Shown piece after piece: positions 1 through 7,884 of a stretch of DNA of 64,000 nt. The translations under genes were made by a program, and so were the position numbers. Origin of the DNA: Flavobacteriaceae bacterium (GTDB lineage: Bacteria > Bacteroidota > Bacteroidia > Flavobacteriales > Flavobacteriaceae); contig PABM01000011.1 in assembly GCA_002702745.1 (NCBI GenBank), positions 1 to 64,000 of the forward strand, in the 5' to 3' direction. Within the stretch, counting starts at the first letter, position 1; every line of letters begins with the position of its first letter. A model generated the notes under the pieces. It did no database searches. It saw nothing but the letters and a program-made list of their open reading frames with translations, and was not told the origin of the DNA.

Positions 1-105
1 AAACTCTTTATTGTCGTCAGAATTTCCAGCTGGGTTAGCAAAAATATTTGCAGAAAAAAGTGTGAAAAAAATTAGGGTAAAAATTCCTGAAAATCTTAAA
101 AGCAT
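1..105 (-). CDS. atpB: F0F1 ATP synthase subunit a, N-terminal fragment (runs off the window)
   Basis: Only the first 35 codons are in the window. They encode a hydrophobic leader (MLLRFSGIFTLIFF...) ending near residue 23 (IFAN-PAG) and an acidic stretch, which looks like a cleavable signal peptide. Bacteroidota AtpB proteins carry such an N-terminal extension, and the upstream AtpZ gene and small membrane protein match the usual order ahead of the ATP synthase F0 genes. The ATG at 105 is the only candidate start because an in-frame TAA lies seven codons upstream. A good promoter sits at 139-169. The identity rests on leader and context, since no catalytic part is visible. Confidence 0.65.
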   Translation of the reverse strand, partial: MLLRFSGIFTLIFFTLFSANIFANPAGNSDDNKEF

Positions 106-138
106 TTTTGCTAAAATTTCTTCTTATTAATATGGTTG

Positions 139-169
139 CAAATGTAAGCACATAAAAGGAAATTTCAAA
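139..169 (-). promoter_or_regulatory. Bacteroidota-type promoter for the atpB operon
   Basis: On the minus strand a -33 element TTTG (166-169) is followed after 19 nt by a -7 element TACATTTG (139-146), a full match to TAnnTTTG. It points at the ATG at 105, giving a leader of about 30 nt. The match includes both elements and normal spacing. Confidence 0.7.
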
Positions 170-188
170 CAAATTAAAACAAGAAGTT

Positions 189-569
189 TTAAATATTATT
201 TAAGGATTTTTTTAGGTCGAGAATTTCAAATAATAATAATAAAAAATACAAAGGGAAAAAATTGTAGACTACGATTACCATATCATAGGGGCCATAGCTC
301 TTAAAATAAATAAAGAAGATAATAGTTGACAGCATTTTTATAAATGTAAGTAGGATGAAAAAAGTCAAAACATTAACAAGCCTGTACCTCAAATTTAACT
401 TCGAAATTATCAGAAAAAAAATTACTGCTAAGTAGTTAAAAACATATATTGATTTAAGTGGAGAATATACAGAGTAGAGCCCACATATAAATTCATGAAT
501 AAAAAAGACCATAACTACCAGTACAGTCAGGGTAATGAAACTCTTAACTTGCTTAGAATAATTAATCAT
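189..569 (-). CDS. small four-helix membrane protein upstream of atpB (AtpI-position)
   Basis: A 126-residue protein made almost entirely of four hydrophobic segments (about 12-32, 40-60, 66-90 and 96-118) with a short basic C-terminal tail. I recognise no catalytic motif. Its ATG overlaps the end of the AtpZ gene by 8 nt, so the two are probably translationally coupled. It sits just before atpB, in the slot where flavobacteria often keep an unnamed or AtpI-like membrane protein thought to help c-ring or subunit a assembly. That role is inferred from position only. Confidence 0.7.
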   Translation of the reverse strand: MINYSKQVKSFITLTVLVVMVFFIHEFICGLYSVYSPLKSIYVFNYLAVIFFLIISKLNLRYRLVNVLTFFILLTFIKMLSTIIFFIYFKSYGPYDMVIVVYNFFPLYFLLLLFEILDLKKSLNNI

Positions 570-789
570 CTTTTGTAACCTGACTTATTATAAAATAAAT
601 AGAAAGTGTAATAGAAATAATCGAAAATAAGAGTGTAAATAAGGAATACGAATTAGGATAAATTTGATCTAACTTATATCCAATCAATATACCTCCTGCA
701 ATTACAACAAGCATTTGGAAAGCTAGTTGAGAGTAAATAATAAAACTATGCTGACTTTTCCTTTTTCTCAGAGGACCCTTTTTCTTCAC
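562..789 (-). CDS. atpZ: AtpZ/AtpI family protein
   Basis: This 75-residue protein has a basic N-terminus and two transmembrane helices (about 19-40 and 47-69). The pattern SQLAFQMLVVIAGGILIGYK-LDQ matches the AtpZ/AtpI family, small membrane proteins encoded with F0F1 ATP synthase that act in cation handling or c-ring assembly. The start is a GTG at 789, because no ATG precedes the first helix. As a result the first 44 nt lie inside the 3' end of the bactofilin gene in another frame. The next gene overlaps by 8 nt. Confidence 0.8.
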   Translation of the reverse strand: MKKKGPLRKRKSQHSFIIYSQLAFQMLVVIAGGILIGYKLDQIYPNSYSLFTLLFSIISITLSIYFIISQVTKDD

Positions 790-1135
790 TATTTTTTAAT
801 TCTTTTACCCCTCCCTTCATTGAGCATATAGCATTAAAAGTTGCTCCAGGCTCTACTGATAATTTAGCAATTTCTACCTCGCCTTCAATATAAGCAGAGG
901 ATCTTAAAGTTAGAGTTCCGTTAAGTTTTAGTTTTCCTGAAAAACTTCCTTCAAAATCTGCATTTTCTGCCTCAAGTTTCCCGTTTAAAACTCCTGATTT
1001 TCCAACCACAACTTTTCCTGATGTTCTAAGTTCACCTTTTACATTACCTTCAACCCTAAAATCAGACGAACTATTTATATTACCTATAATTGTAGTGCCC
1101 TGAGATATCATATTTTGTTGGTTACTATTACTCAT
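746..1135 (-). CDS. bactofilin (polymer-forming cytoskeletal protein)
   Basis: A 129-residue protein with a bactofilin (DUF583) core at about 10-105: a short N-terminal tail, then repeating beta turns such as SSSDFRVEGNVKGEL and GSFSGKLKLNGTLTL. Bactofilins polymerise without nucleotide into filaments that scaffold cell-wall and surface machinery. The C-terminus (about 106-129) is Lys/Glu-rich and is encoded partly by DNA shared with the start of atpZ. It follows sprE by 12 nt and is likely cotranscribed with it; this sprE-bactofilin-atpZ-atpB order is familiar in flavobacteria. Confidence 0.9.
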   Translation of the reverse strand: MSNSNQQNMISQGTTIIGNINSSSDFRVEGNVKGELRTSGKVVVGKSGVLNGKLEAENADFEGSFSGKLKLNGTLTLRSSAYIEGEVEIAKLSVEPGATFNAICSMKGGVKELKNSEEKGSSEKKEKSA

Positions 1136-1147
1136 AAAATTTAAAAT

Positions 1148-3616
1148 TTATTCTGTAAAGTTACCTAAATTTTTGTGAATTTGTATTTTTTTATAATTTT
1201 CATCAGAACTAATTATAGTTTCATGTGTTGTTTGGTTAATTTTTTTAAGCTTTTCGATTAACCCCAAGCTCCCCTCATAACTTTTCAGACCGTGTATAAC
1301 AACAAAAGTAAAATTATCATTATAAAAGTCTCTTGTAACTTCAAAATCAAAATATTTTGAGTCTTGTAAATATTGTTCCAAAATTTCAATTTGAGAATGA
1401 ATTAAATTTTCTGAACCATAATCGACAGGGAAAATAATTTTATAGTTTTTAGAAATTCTATTATTTTCAAATTCTGGACTTGTGATTTTTGGTAAAATAT
1501 TTTTTAAAGTAAATTCTGCTTGTTTTGCCTCTAATGTGCCAGAATAACTAAGAATAAGTTCATTTAGTGCTTCTTTGTAATCTGAGAACCCATAAACTCT
1601 GGCAATAGCAGCAGCTTTTAGCAATTCTAATTTCGAAGCAATAATTTCACCTTCAAAATTCATTATATTTTTTTCAGATTCACTGATCACGTATAAAAAA
1701 TTATTTTGTTCAAAATTTGAGTAAATCAATTCATATATTTTTTCTGAATCAAGCTGATTGTTTTCAGAAATAGTCTTGTTCAATAGTTTTTTTGCATATT
1801 TTGAACCGGGATAGTTTTTTAATATGTCTTCTTTCATCTTATTTGAAAATTCTAGGTTGCCTAAATTCTTGTAATTTTCAAATAAAAAATATTTAGCAGG
1901 AATGATTAAGTTTTTATCTGGATTATTGTTTAGTAGTTTTTCAAACTTTTGAATTGAAATTTTGTACTCATCAAATTTATCCTTGTAAATCGAGCCAAGT
2001 CGAAAGTAAGCATCATTTAGTTTAGAAATAAGGCTGTCTATGCTTTTTTTATCTTTAGGAATAGAGTTGATATAAGCTTCTAAAGAAACAAAGACCTTTT
2101 TAGGACTAAGATTTTCTTGTTCAATGACATTTGAATTTAATTCTGTAATGGTTTGAGAAATTGACCATCTCCAATCATCCGTTAAAGCTCTATTACCCCA
2201 TTTATTCTTAAAATTATTTTTCCCAAAAGCAACAGCCGTGGGGTTATAAAAATAAAACAATGTACTATTGTTTTCTTTATTACTAATAGTTGAATTTATA
2301 TTTTTAAAACTATTTTCTTTAATTAATGTTTTATTCTGATCTTTCTCAAGAGTATTACTATATTCGTTAAATAACTCGATTCTTTTTTCATCAGACATTT
2401 TAACCAGGTTAATTACGCTATCAATCTCTAATTCAATAGTTTCATAAAAAATTAAATCGTTTAGGTTGTCTCTTTTTTTCTTTATTGCTCTAAAGTCCTT
2501 AGACCTTTTGTTCAAGCTTGTCAGTGTGCTGTCATAATATAATCCTGCGTCTAAATAGTTTTTATTTTTAAAATTTAACTCGGCTAATTGATTATAAGTT
2601 TTTGAAATTAATATTTGGTCTTGAGGTTTAGAAGCTATAGCATTGTTAAAATATTTAGTAGCTACAGAGTCATTTTGTTTTAAATTTAGCATTGCTAAAT
2701 TATAATTAATAACACCTCTATAGTTCTTGTTTTCAATATTGTTTAACAAAGAGATTAACCGCTTACTTGAAATTTCAATTGAATCAGAAATAGCAGCTCT
2801 TTTAAGATTAGAATGAATATAAAATTCTCTTGAAGTTTTCCTTTTAAAATTAACTATTTCTGAATAACGCATATAAGAACTGTCATTGATTGACAATTCT
2901 TGATATAGTTGTGCTAACAAAAAGATTTTTCTTGGATTATCTTTTTCAAAAAAACCTGAATCTACCGATGATTTGAGAAATATTACTGCTTTATCTAATT
3001 CATTTATATTGATATATGCCTGAGCAATAAAGGAGTTTATATTTGATCTTTCTTCTCTAGATAATGTGTTATCATATAATAGTATTTTTAGATTATCAAT
3101 GGCAAGTTCATTCTGGTTTAACCTTATATTTATCTTCTCCTTCCAAATCTTTACCTTGTTTATGAGATTGCTTGTGGGGTATTTAAATAGAATATAGTTA
3201 AAGGCCTCAATTGCTGGTATAAATCTGTTGTCATAATATCTTGATTTGCCAAGTAAAAAGTAAGCTTCATCCATTAATGGGTTTTTCTCTTTACCCTGAA
3301 TACTCATTGAATGTTTTTGAATAGCAAGAGTAGCTTTTTCTTCAGCTTTTGTAAAGTAGTTGTCTCTATCTTTCTCGTCAAAATCATAAAATTTGAATTT
3401 TTCCAAAGGGATCATATCCCAGAAATTTTCATCAATATCACGTCTTATTTGTAGCAACCCTTCATTATATAAATTATTTCCGTTAAAAAGAAAATTATAT
3501 TTTGTTGCTGTCGAGTGAAATTTTTTATTCAAAAATTTGTCTTTTTTTCTTGAGCAGCTAGAAATTAAAATTATTGTCAAAAAAAATATAAAAAAATTTA
3601 AATGTGTCTTTTTCAA
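1148..3616 (-). CDS. sprE: SprE/PorW-like TPR lipoprotein of gliding motility and type IX secretion
   Basis: An 822-residue lipoprotein: lipobox ISSC with Cys21, followed by a conserved segment (RKKDKFLNKKFHS...KYNFLFNGNN) typical of SprE/PorW. Helical TPR-like repeats fill most of residues 110-350 and 540-720. SprE (Flavobacterium johnsoniae) and PorW (Porphyromonas) are outer-membrane-associated lipoproteins needed for type IX secretion. The start is a TTG at 3616, since no earlier ATG precedes the leader. Length is close to the known proteins. No other T9SS gene lies in the window. Confidence 0.85.
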   Translation of the reverse strand: MKKTHLNFFIFFLTIILISSCSRKKDKFLNKKFHSTATKYNFLFNGNNLYNEGLLQIRRDIDENFWDMIPLEKFKFYDFDEKDRDNYFTKAEEKATLAIQKHSMSIQGKEKNPLMDEAYFLLGKSRYYDNRFIPAIEAFNYILFKYPTSNLINKVKIWKEKINIRLNQNELAIDNLKILLYDNTLSREERSNINSFIAQAYININELDKAVIFLKSSVDSGFFEKDNPRKIFLLAQLYQELSINDSSYMRYSEIVNFKRKTSREFYIHSNLKRAAISDSIEISSKRLISLLNNIENKNYRGVINYNLAMLNLKQNDSVATKYFNNAIASKPQDQILISKTYNQLAELNFKNKNYLDAGLYYDSTLTSLNKRSKDFRAIKKKRDNLNDLIFYETIELEIDSVINLVKMSDEKRIELFNEYSNTLEKDQNKTLIKENSFKNINSTISNKENNSTLFYFYNPTAVAFGKNNFKNKWGNRALTDDWRWSISQTITELNSNVIEQENLSPKKVFVSLEAYINSIPKDKKSIDSLISKLNDAYFRLGSIYKDKFDEYKISIQKFEKLLNNNPDKNLIIPAKYFLFENYKNLGNLEFSNKMKEDILKNYPGSKYAKKLLNKTISENNQLDSEKIYELIYSNFEQNNFLYVISESEKNIMNFEGEIIASKLELLKAAAIARVYGFSDYKEALNELILSYSGTLEAKQAEFTLKNILPKITSPEFENNRISKNYKIIFPVDYGSENLIHSQIEILEQYLQDSKYFDFEVTRDFYNDNFTFVVIHGLKSYEGSLGLIEKLKKINQTTHETIISSDENYKKIQIHKNLGNFTE

Positions 3617-3645
3617 TTATAGTGTCAATTATTCAGTTAATAAAA

Positions 3646-3680
3646 CAAAACTAATGTAATGATATTGTGTGCATAACAAA
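3646..3680 (-). promoter_or_regulatory. Bacteroidota-type promoter for sprE
   Basis: Minus-strand -33 TTTG (3677-3680), 23-nt spacer, -7 TAGTTTTG (3646-3653), matching TAnnTTTG. It lies about 30 nt before the TTG start of sprE. Confidence 0.6.
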
Positions 3681-3732
3681 AATAATGATCTTTTTATTAT
3701 CGAATTTAAATTAGTTAAATTCGTAGACAAAG

Positions 3733-4023
3733 ATGTTTATGGGGTCTGTAAAAATAACTTTTAAGGTTGATGGAGTTGAAACAACTATCGATGGTGAGAT
3801 GAATAAAACAATACTGGATTCGGCTATTGAAAATGATATTGATGCTCCATATTCATGCAGGGGTGGGGCTTGTGCCACTTGTATTGGAAAATTGAAATCT
3901 GGGACTGTTGAACTTGAGCAAAATTATATATTAACCGATAGCGAAATCGAAGAGGGATTAATAATTACTTGCCAAGCATTTCCCACATCGAAAAACATCT
4001 ATGTTGACGCTGATGATATTTAA
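3733..4023 (+). CDS. 2Fe-2S plant-type ferredoxin
   Basis: A 96-residue beta-grasp ferredoxin. Cys42, Cys47 and Cys50 (CRGGACATC) plus Cys80 (ITCQ) make the CX4CX2C...C cluster of plant-type [2Fe-2S] proteins. It resembles the stand-alone ferredoxins of flavobacteria and the C-terminal domain of PaaE-type reductases. Two ATGs are possible, 3733 and 3739; the second gives a start (MGSVKITF) closer to homologues. It is a single gene with its own orientation, converging on and overlapping by 4 nt the glycosyltransferase gene, so its redox partner cannot be read from context. Confidence 0.9.
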   Translation: MFMGSVKITFKVDGVETTIDGEMNKTILDSAIENDIDAPYSCRGGACATCIGKLKSGTVELEQNYILTDSEIEEGLIITCQAFPTSKNIYVDADDI

Positions 4024-5024
4024 ATAATTTTATTAAGCCTCTCTAAAATTCTTTCGCACTTTATAGTGTTAATAGCTTCAACATAGTTGGAGGGGCAATT
4101 AGATCCATAAATTGTAACTGGTAAATCAGGAAATTTATTTAAATCTGGAACTATCGAATTTTCTTTTGGCTGATTTAAAGGTCCATATCCAGAATTAGGG
4201 TGAGTTGCTCCCCAAATGGTGATTACATCTATTCCAAATAAAGATGCGATATGCCCATTGGCCGAATCCATTGAAATCATAACATCAAGATTTGACATAA
4301 TAGCCATCTGTTGTTCCAAATTATAATTAGAAGAAATAACGTGTCTGTTACTATTATTGTCGCAAAGCTTTATTATTTTTTGCTCTTCATTTCCAGTCGC
4401 ACCAAAGATTAATATTTGCCAGCTTTTATCCAAAGAGTTGATAAAATTAATAATATTATTCATTGAATATTCCTTGCACTGATGTCTGGCAAAAGGGGCA
4501 ATCCCTATTAATTTATCGTCCGAAGAGAAGGCATAATTATGATTAGTAATTTTGATTTTCTTGTAATATGAAAAATCATCTATATTAATTTTAATGTTTA
4601 ACGCTTCGAATGTCTCTGCATATCTACGATGCATTGATTTTATAGGCTCTGATTTAATTCCTCGGATTAATAATTTTTTTTCTTTTCTTCCTTTATTTAC
4701 AACTACTGTATTACTGAATTTGTTGATTAAAAAAAGTCTAAGAATCTTAGTTCTCAATACATCATGTAAGTCAATTATAAAATCTGGATTAATTTTATTT
4801 ATTTTTCTAGAAAGATTAAATAACCCTCTTAAAGTTTTATGTTTGGGTTCAAAATAAAGGAAGTCAATTCCTGGTATTTGATTATACAAAGTTGAAAAAA
4901 ACTTTGTTGTTAATAACGTTATTTTTATTTCAGAGTGAGTGCTTTTCAAGACACTAACAACAGGAACTGTCATTGCTACATCTCCAAATGCTGATAATCT
5001 AATTATTAGTAAGTGTTTGGTCAA
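4020..5024 (-). CDS. glycosyltransferase family 9 (heptosyltransferase-like)
   Basis: A 334-residue GT-B enzyme of family 9. The N-terminal RLSAFGDVAMTVPVV matches the family's acceptor-side motif, and the C-terminal half carries IGIAPFARH and a nucleotide-sugar site around SMDSANGHIASLFG-DVITIWGATHP. Family 9 members transfer heptose or other sugars onto LPS core on the cytoplasmic face. The start is TTG at 5024, directly before the conserved N-terminus. It follows the DUF6165 gene by 12 nt, a pair commonly seen in flavobacteria, so it probably acts in LPS core assembly. Confidence 0.9.
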   Translation of the reverse strand: MTKHLLIIRLSAFGDVAMTVPVVSVLKSTHSEIKITLLTTKFFSTLYNQIPGIDFLYFEPKHKTLRGLFNLSRKINKINPDFIIDLHDVLRTKILRLFLINKFSNTVVVNKGRKEKKLLIRGIKSEPIKSMHRRYAETFEALNIKINIDDFSYYKKIKITNHNYAFSSDDKLIGIAPFARHQCKEYSMNNIINFINSLDKSWQILIFGATGNEEQKIIKLCDNNSNRHVISSNYNLEQQMAIMSNLDVMISMDSANGHIASLFGIDVITIWGATHPNSGYGPLNQPKENSIVPDLNKFPDLPVTIYGSNCPSNYVEAINTIKCERILERLNKII

Positions 5025-5036
5025 AGTTAAATTTAA

Positions 5037-5423
5037 TTAGTTATAATCCTCGTATGACTTTTCTTCAACAAAACCCGATTCAGTTAATAAATTAATAGAT
5101 TTTTTTACATCACTTCTTTTGTCGTTTGTAAAATATACAGCTCTTGCCAAACGTATAAATTCATCGCTAAATTCTTTGTTTTTTTCACATTCTCTAATAT
5201 CATCTTCGATTTTCCACAATTCTTCGTTTATTTCAGAAAGCTTAACATAAAGATTTCTCAACTCATTGCCATAATTGTCAAATAAATTATTACAAAGTGG
5301 GTTTAGACCCCTATGCTCATTTTTAATATTTATTAATTTTTTATTGTCTTTGATATTTTTCAGCTTCAATTCTAAAATTGATAGCTTATCTAGCAATTCA
5401 CCATTTGAGACTTCTACTTTCAT
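5037..5423 (-). CDS. DUF6165 family protein
   Basis: A 128-residue, mostly helical, charged protein without signal peptide or membrane segment. The N-terminus (VEVSNGELLDKLSILELKLK) and the later motif LWKIEDDIRECEK resemble DUF6165, a small cytoplasmic family encoded beside glycosyltransferases. It lies between a DUF6427 membrane protein and the family 9 glycosyltransferase on the same strand, with 12-nt gaps. Function is unknown; a helper role in LPS sugar transfer is only suggested by neighbours. Confidence 0.75.
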   Translation of the reverse strand: MKVEVSNGELLDKLSILELKLKNIKDNKKLINIKNEHRGLNPLCNNLFDNYGNELRNLYVKLSEINEELWKIEDDIRECEKNKEFSDEFIRLARAVYFTNDKRSDVKKSINLLTESGFVEEKSYEDYN

Positions 5424-5435
5424 TCTTTAGTTTGT

Positions 5436-6335
5436 TTAAAAATTATAGGGATAAGAGTTTAATATTATTGCTATTAAAACAACTGTTTCAAAAAACCAAT
5501 TATCCTTTAGTTCAGAAATTATTTTTATCAAAGTTACCAGAAATGGAAAAAATAAGAAAATAGAATATTCATTAATTATAAAAGAGAGGAGAATGGAATT
5601 AATAAAAAAAGTAAGAAGAAATAAGTTTTTTATGCGTTCCCCAAGATTATTTCCAAAAAATCTGAAAGAGTAATATAAGAATATTAAAAGACTAATTGAT
5701 GCAAATGACCAATGGTCAAGATTCTGATTTAAAAATGTATCATTAGCACTGTATGTAATCCAAATTTGATAAATAATATCAATAAAGTAATCTTGAGTGA
5801 TTGGGATATTTACTGTTAAGTCTAAATAGAAAAGGGCCATAAGCGAGGGGGCTAGCATTCCTGCAACTATTTTTAATACTACCACAGGGCTGATTTTATA
5901 AAAAATAGATATACCGGTTAAAATGGTAATCACAAATAATAAATTAGCAGGACTTAATATAATTGAAATTAAAAACCAAAAACCAATATCAAATAATTTC
6001 TTGTTTTGATTTTTTTTTGATTTCAAACTGTAAATTTTTCTAACCGATAATAAAAGAAAAAGATATGATGCTGTAATATTTATTTCTGATGGCATTTTAA
6101 AATAAAATCCACAAAAAACTATAAGGCCTAATAAAACATAATGATTGTTCTTTAAAATTGAGTTTTTGGAGATGATGAAAAGTGTGAGAAAATAAATTAT
6201 AACCAAAAGGGTTAGAGAATAAATTTCATTGATTAAATCATTCATGTTTTTAAAAGCAAACATGATTAGAATTGAAGTAATTAGTGCAGCTATTACCTGA
6301 GGTAATTTTGTGAATTTAAAAAATCTGATTATCAT
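5436..6335 (-). CDS. DUF6427 family polytopic membrane protein
   Basis: A 299-residue protein with about nine to ten hydrophobic segments and few charged loops. Its size, basic N-terminus (MIIRFFKF) and position back to back with the DUF6341 gene and near purD match the flavobacterial family DUF6427. No catalytic motif is evident; the fold recalls integral membrane proteins of the glycan-polymerase type, but that is not supported by any residue I can name. It probably heads the minus-strand set that runs through DUF6165 and the family 9 glycosyltransferase. Confidence 0.75.
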   Translation of the reverse strand: MIIRFFKFTKLPQVIAALITSILIMFAFKNMNDLINEIYSLTLLVIIYFLTLFIISKNSILKNNHYVLLGLIVFCGFYFKMPSEINITASYLFLLLSVRKIYSLKSKKNQNKKLFDIGFWFLISIILSPANLLFVITILTGISIFYKISPVVVLKIVAGMLAPSLMALFYLDLTVNIPITQDYFIDIIYQIWITYSANDTFLNQNLDHWSFASISLLIFLYYSFRFFGNNLGERIKNLFLLTFFINSILLSFIINEYSIFLFFPFLVTLIKIISELKDNWFFETVVLIAIILNSYPYNF

Positions 6336-6346
6336 TTAAAGATTTG

Positions 6347-6354
6347 TATATTTG
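6347..6354 (+). promoter_or_regulatory. -7 promoter element for the DUF6341 gene
   Basis: TATATTTG, a full match to TAnnTTTG, ends 24 nt before the ATG at 6379. No clear -33 element was seen. Confidence 0.55.
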
Positions 6355-6378
6355 CAAAGTAAATAATTATGATTCATA

Positions 6379-6606
6379 ATGAAAGAGATATTTTACAGTA
6401 TTGAAAATCTTTTTGTTAATTATTTTTTTATCCCTTTTGATTTGTTAAGAGAAGTTGGGGATTACAACTGGTGGCTGTCAAATATTATGGCTTGGATTTT
6501 TACTTCAATTGGAACAGCGGCATTTTGTTATTGGATGATTCAACTCAAAAAATTTGATGACAATAACGAAGAAGACAAGACAATCACAGCTCATGATTAT
6601 TTATAG
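6379..6606 (+). CDS. DUF6341 family small membrane protein
   Basis: A 75-residue protein with one central hydrophobic helix (about 36-53, WIFTSIGTAAFCYWMI) after an aromatic-rich amphipathic N-terminus (NLFVNYFFIPFDLLREV) and an acidic tail ending ITAHDYL. These features match the short flavobacterial family DUF6341, nearly always found beside DUF6427 and purD. The function is unknown. It is divergent from the DUF6427 gene and convergent with purD, overlapping that gene's stop by 6 nt. Confidence 0.85.
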   Translation: MKEIFYSIENLFVNYFFIPFDLLREVGDYNWWLSNIMAWIFTSIGTAAFCYWMIQLKKFDDNNEEDKTITAHDYL

Positions 6607-7872
6607 GTCAAAACCTATGTCTCTTCTGTAGTTCATTTTATCAAATTTTATTTTATTTATTGATTCGTAGGATTTACTAATAGCTTTTTTAATAGAATCT
6701 CCCATCGAAGTTACAGCAATTACTCTTCCTCCATTCGTCTTAACTTTTCCGTTTTCATATTTGGCTCCAGCATGAAATAATATTGAATCTGAAATTGTAT
6801 CCAAACCATATATTTCCTTGCCCTTTTCATATTGTTCAGGATAACCTCCCGAAACTAGGAAAACAGTAGCGGCTTTTTTATCGTCAATAACGATTTGATG
6901 ATTAGATAATTCGCCATTGCTTACGGAGAATAAAAGCTCCAATAAATCAGACTTAATTCTTGGTAAAACAACCTCTGATTCAGGGTCACCCATTCTTACA
7001 TTATACTCAATCACGTAGGGCTCACCATTTACTTTGATCAAACCAAAAAATATAAAACCCTGGTAATTAATATTGTCTTTTATTAAGCCGTCTATTGTTG
7101 GTTGGATTACTTTTTTTTCAACTTTTCTAAAAAAGTCTTCAGTTAAAAATGTTGGAGGAGAAACTGCGCCCATTCCTCCGGTATTTAATCCAGTGTCCCC
7201 TTCTCCAATTCTCTTGTAATCTTTTGCGCTAGGTAATAATTTATAACCTTTTCCGTCAGTTATAGCGAAGCAACTCAATTCAATGCCATCTAAAAATTCT
7301 TCTATAACTACACTTTTACTAGCTTCCCCAAATTTTGATTTTACTAACATTTCATTGAGTTCTGTCTTTGCTTCATCGGGATTGTCAATAATTAAGACTC
7401 CTTTACCGGCAGCAAGACCATCTGCTTTTAAAACATAAGGAGGAGTCATCGAATCAATATATGAAAATGCAGCTTTAATTGTTTTTGCAGTAAAAGTTCT
7501 ATGTGAGGCAGTAGGAATATTATGACGATTCAAAAAATCTTTAGCAAAATCTTTACTTCCTTCAAGTTGAGCAGCATGCTTGTTCGGACCTATTACAATG
7601 GTGTCTTTTAATTCTTTGCGACTTGCTATAAAGTCCTTTAGGCCATTAACTAAAGGAATTTCAGGTCCGACAATTACCATTGAAATTTTATAGTTTTTAA
7701 TTGCTTCTGCAACAAGATTGAATTGGTCCAGTGGTATTTGCAAATTAGTTGCGATCTCTCTTGTTCCTGAGTTTCCAGGTGCTACGTATAAGTTTTTGCA
7801 CAGCCTACTTTGTTTTATTTTATAAGCAAAAGCATGCTCTCTTCCGCCCGATCCTAATATCAATATATTCAT
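6601..7872 (-). CDS. purD: phosphoribosylamine-glycine ligase
   Basis: A 423-residue GARS enzyme, normal length. It begins with the signature LILGSGGREHA, has the ATP-grasp core (VLKADGLAAGKGV near 147-159, GGMGAVSPP, EYNVRMGDPE near 287-296) and the C-terminal GGRVIAVTSMG segment. It joins phosphoribosylamine and glycine using ATP in the second step of purine synthesis. It stands alone among purine genes here and is transcribed with, and 12 nt downstream of, the polysaccharide priming transferase. Confidence 0.97.
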   Translation of the reverse strand: MNILILGSGGREHAFAYKIKQSRLCKNLYVAPGNSGTREIATNLQIPLDQFNLVAEAIKNYKISMVIVGPEIPLVNGLKDFIASRKELKDTIVIGPNKHAAQLEGSKDFAKDFLNRHNIPTASHRTFTAKTIKAAFSYIDSMTPPYVLKADGLAAGKGVLIIDNPDEAKTELNEMLVKSKFGEASKSVVIEEFLDGIELSCFAITDGKGYKLLPSAKDYKRIGEGDTGLNTGGMGAVSPPTFLTEDFFRKVEKKVIQPTIDGLIKDNINYQGFIFFGLIKVNGEPYVIEYNVRMGDPESEVVLPRIKSDLLELLFSVSNGELSNHQIVIDDKKAATVFLVSGGYPEQYEKGKEIYGLDTISDSILFHAGAKYENGKVKTNGGRVIAVTSMGDSIKKAISKSYESINKIKFDKMNYRRDIGFDL

Positions 7873-7884
7873 TAAGGTTAAACT

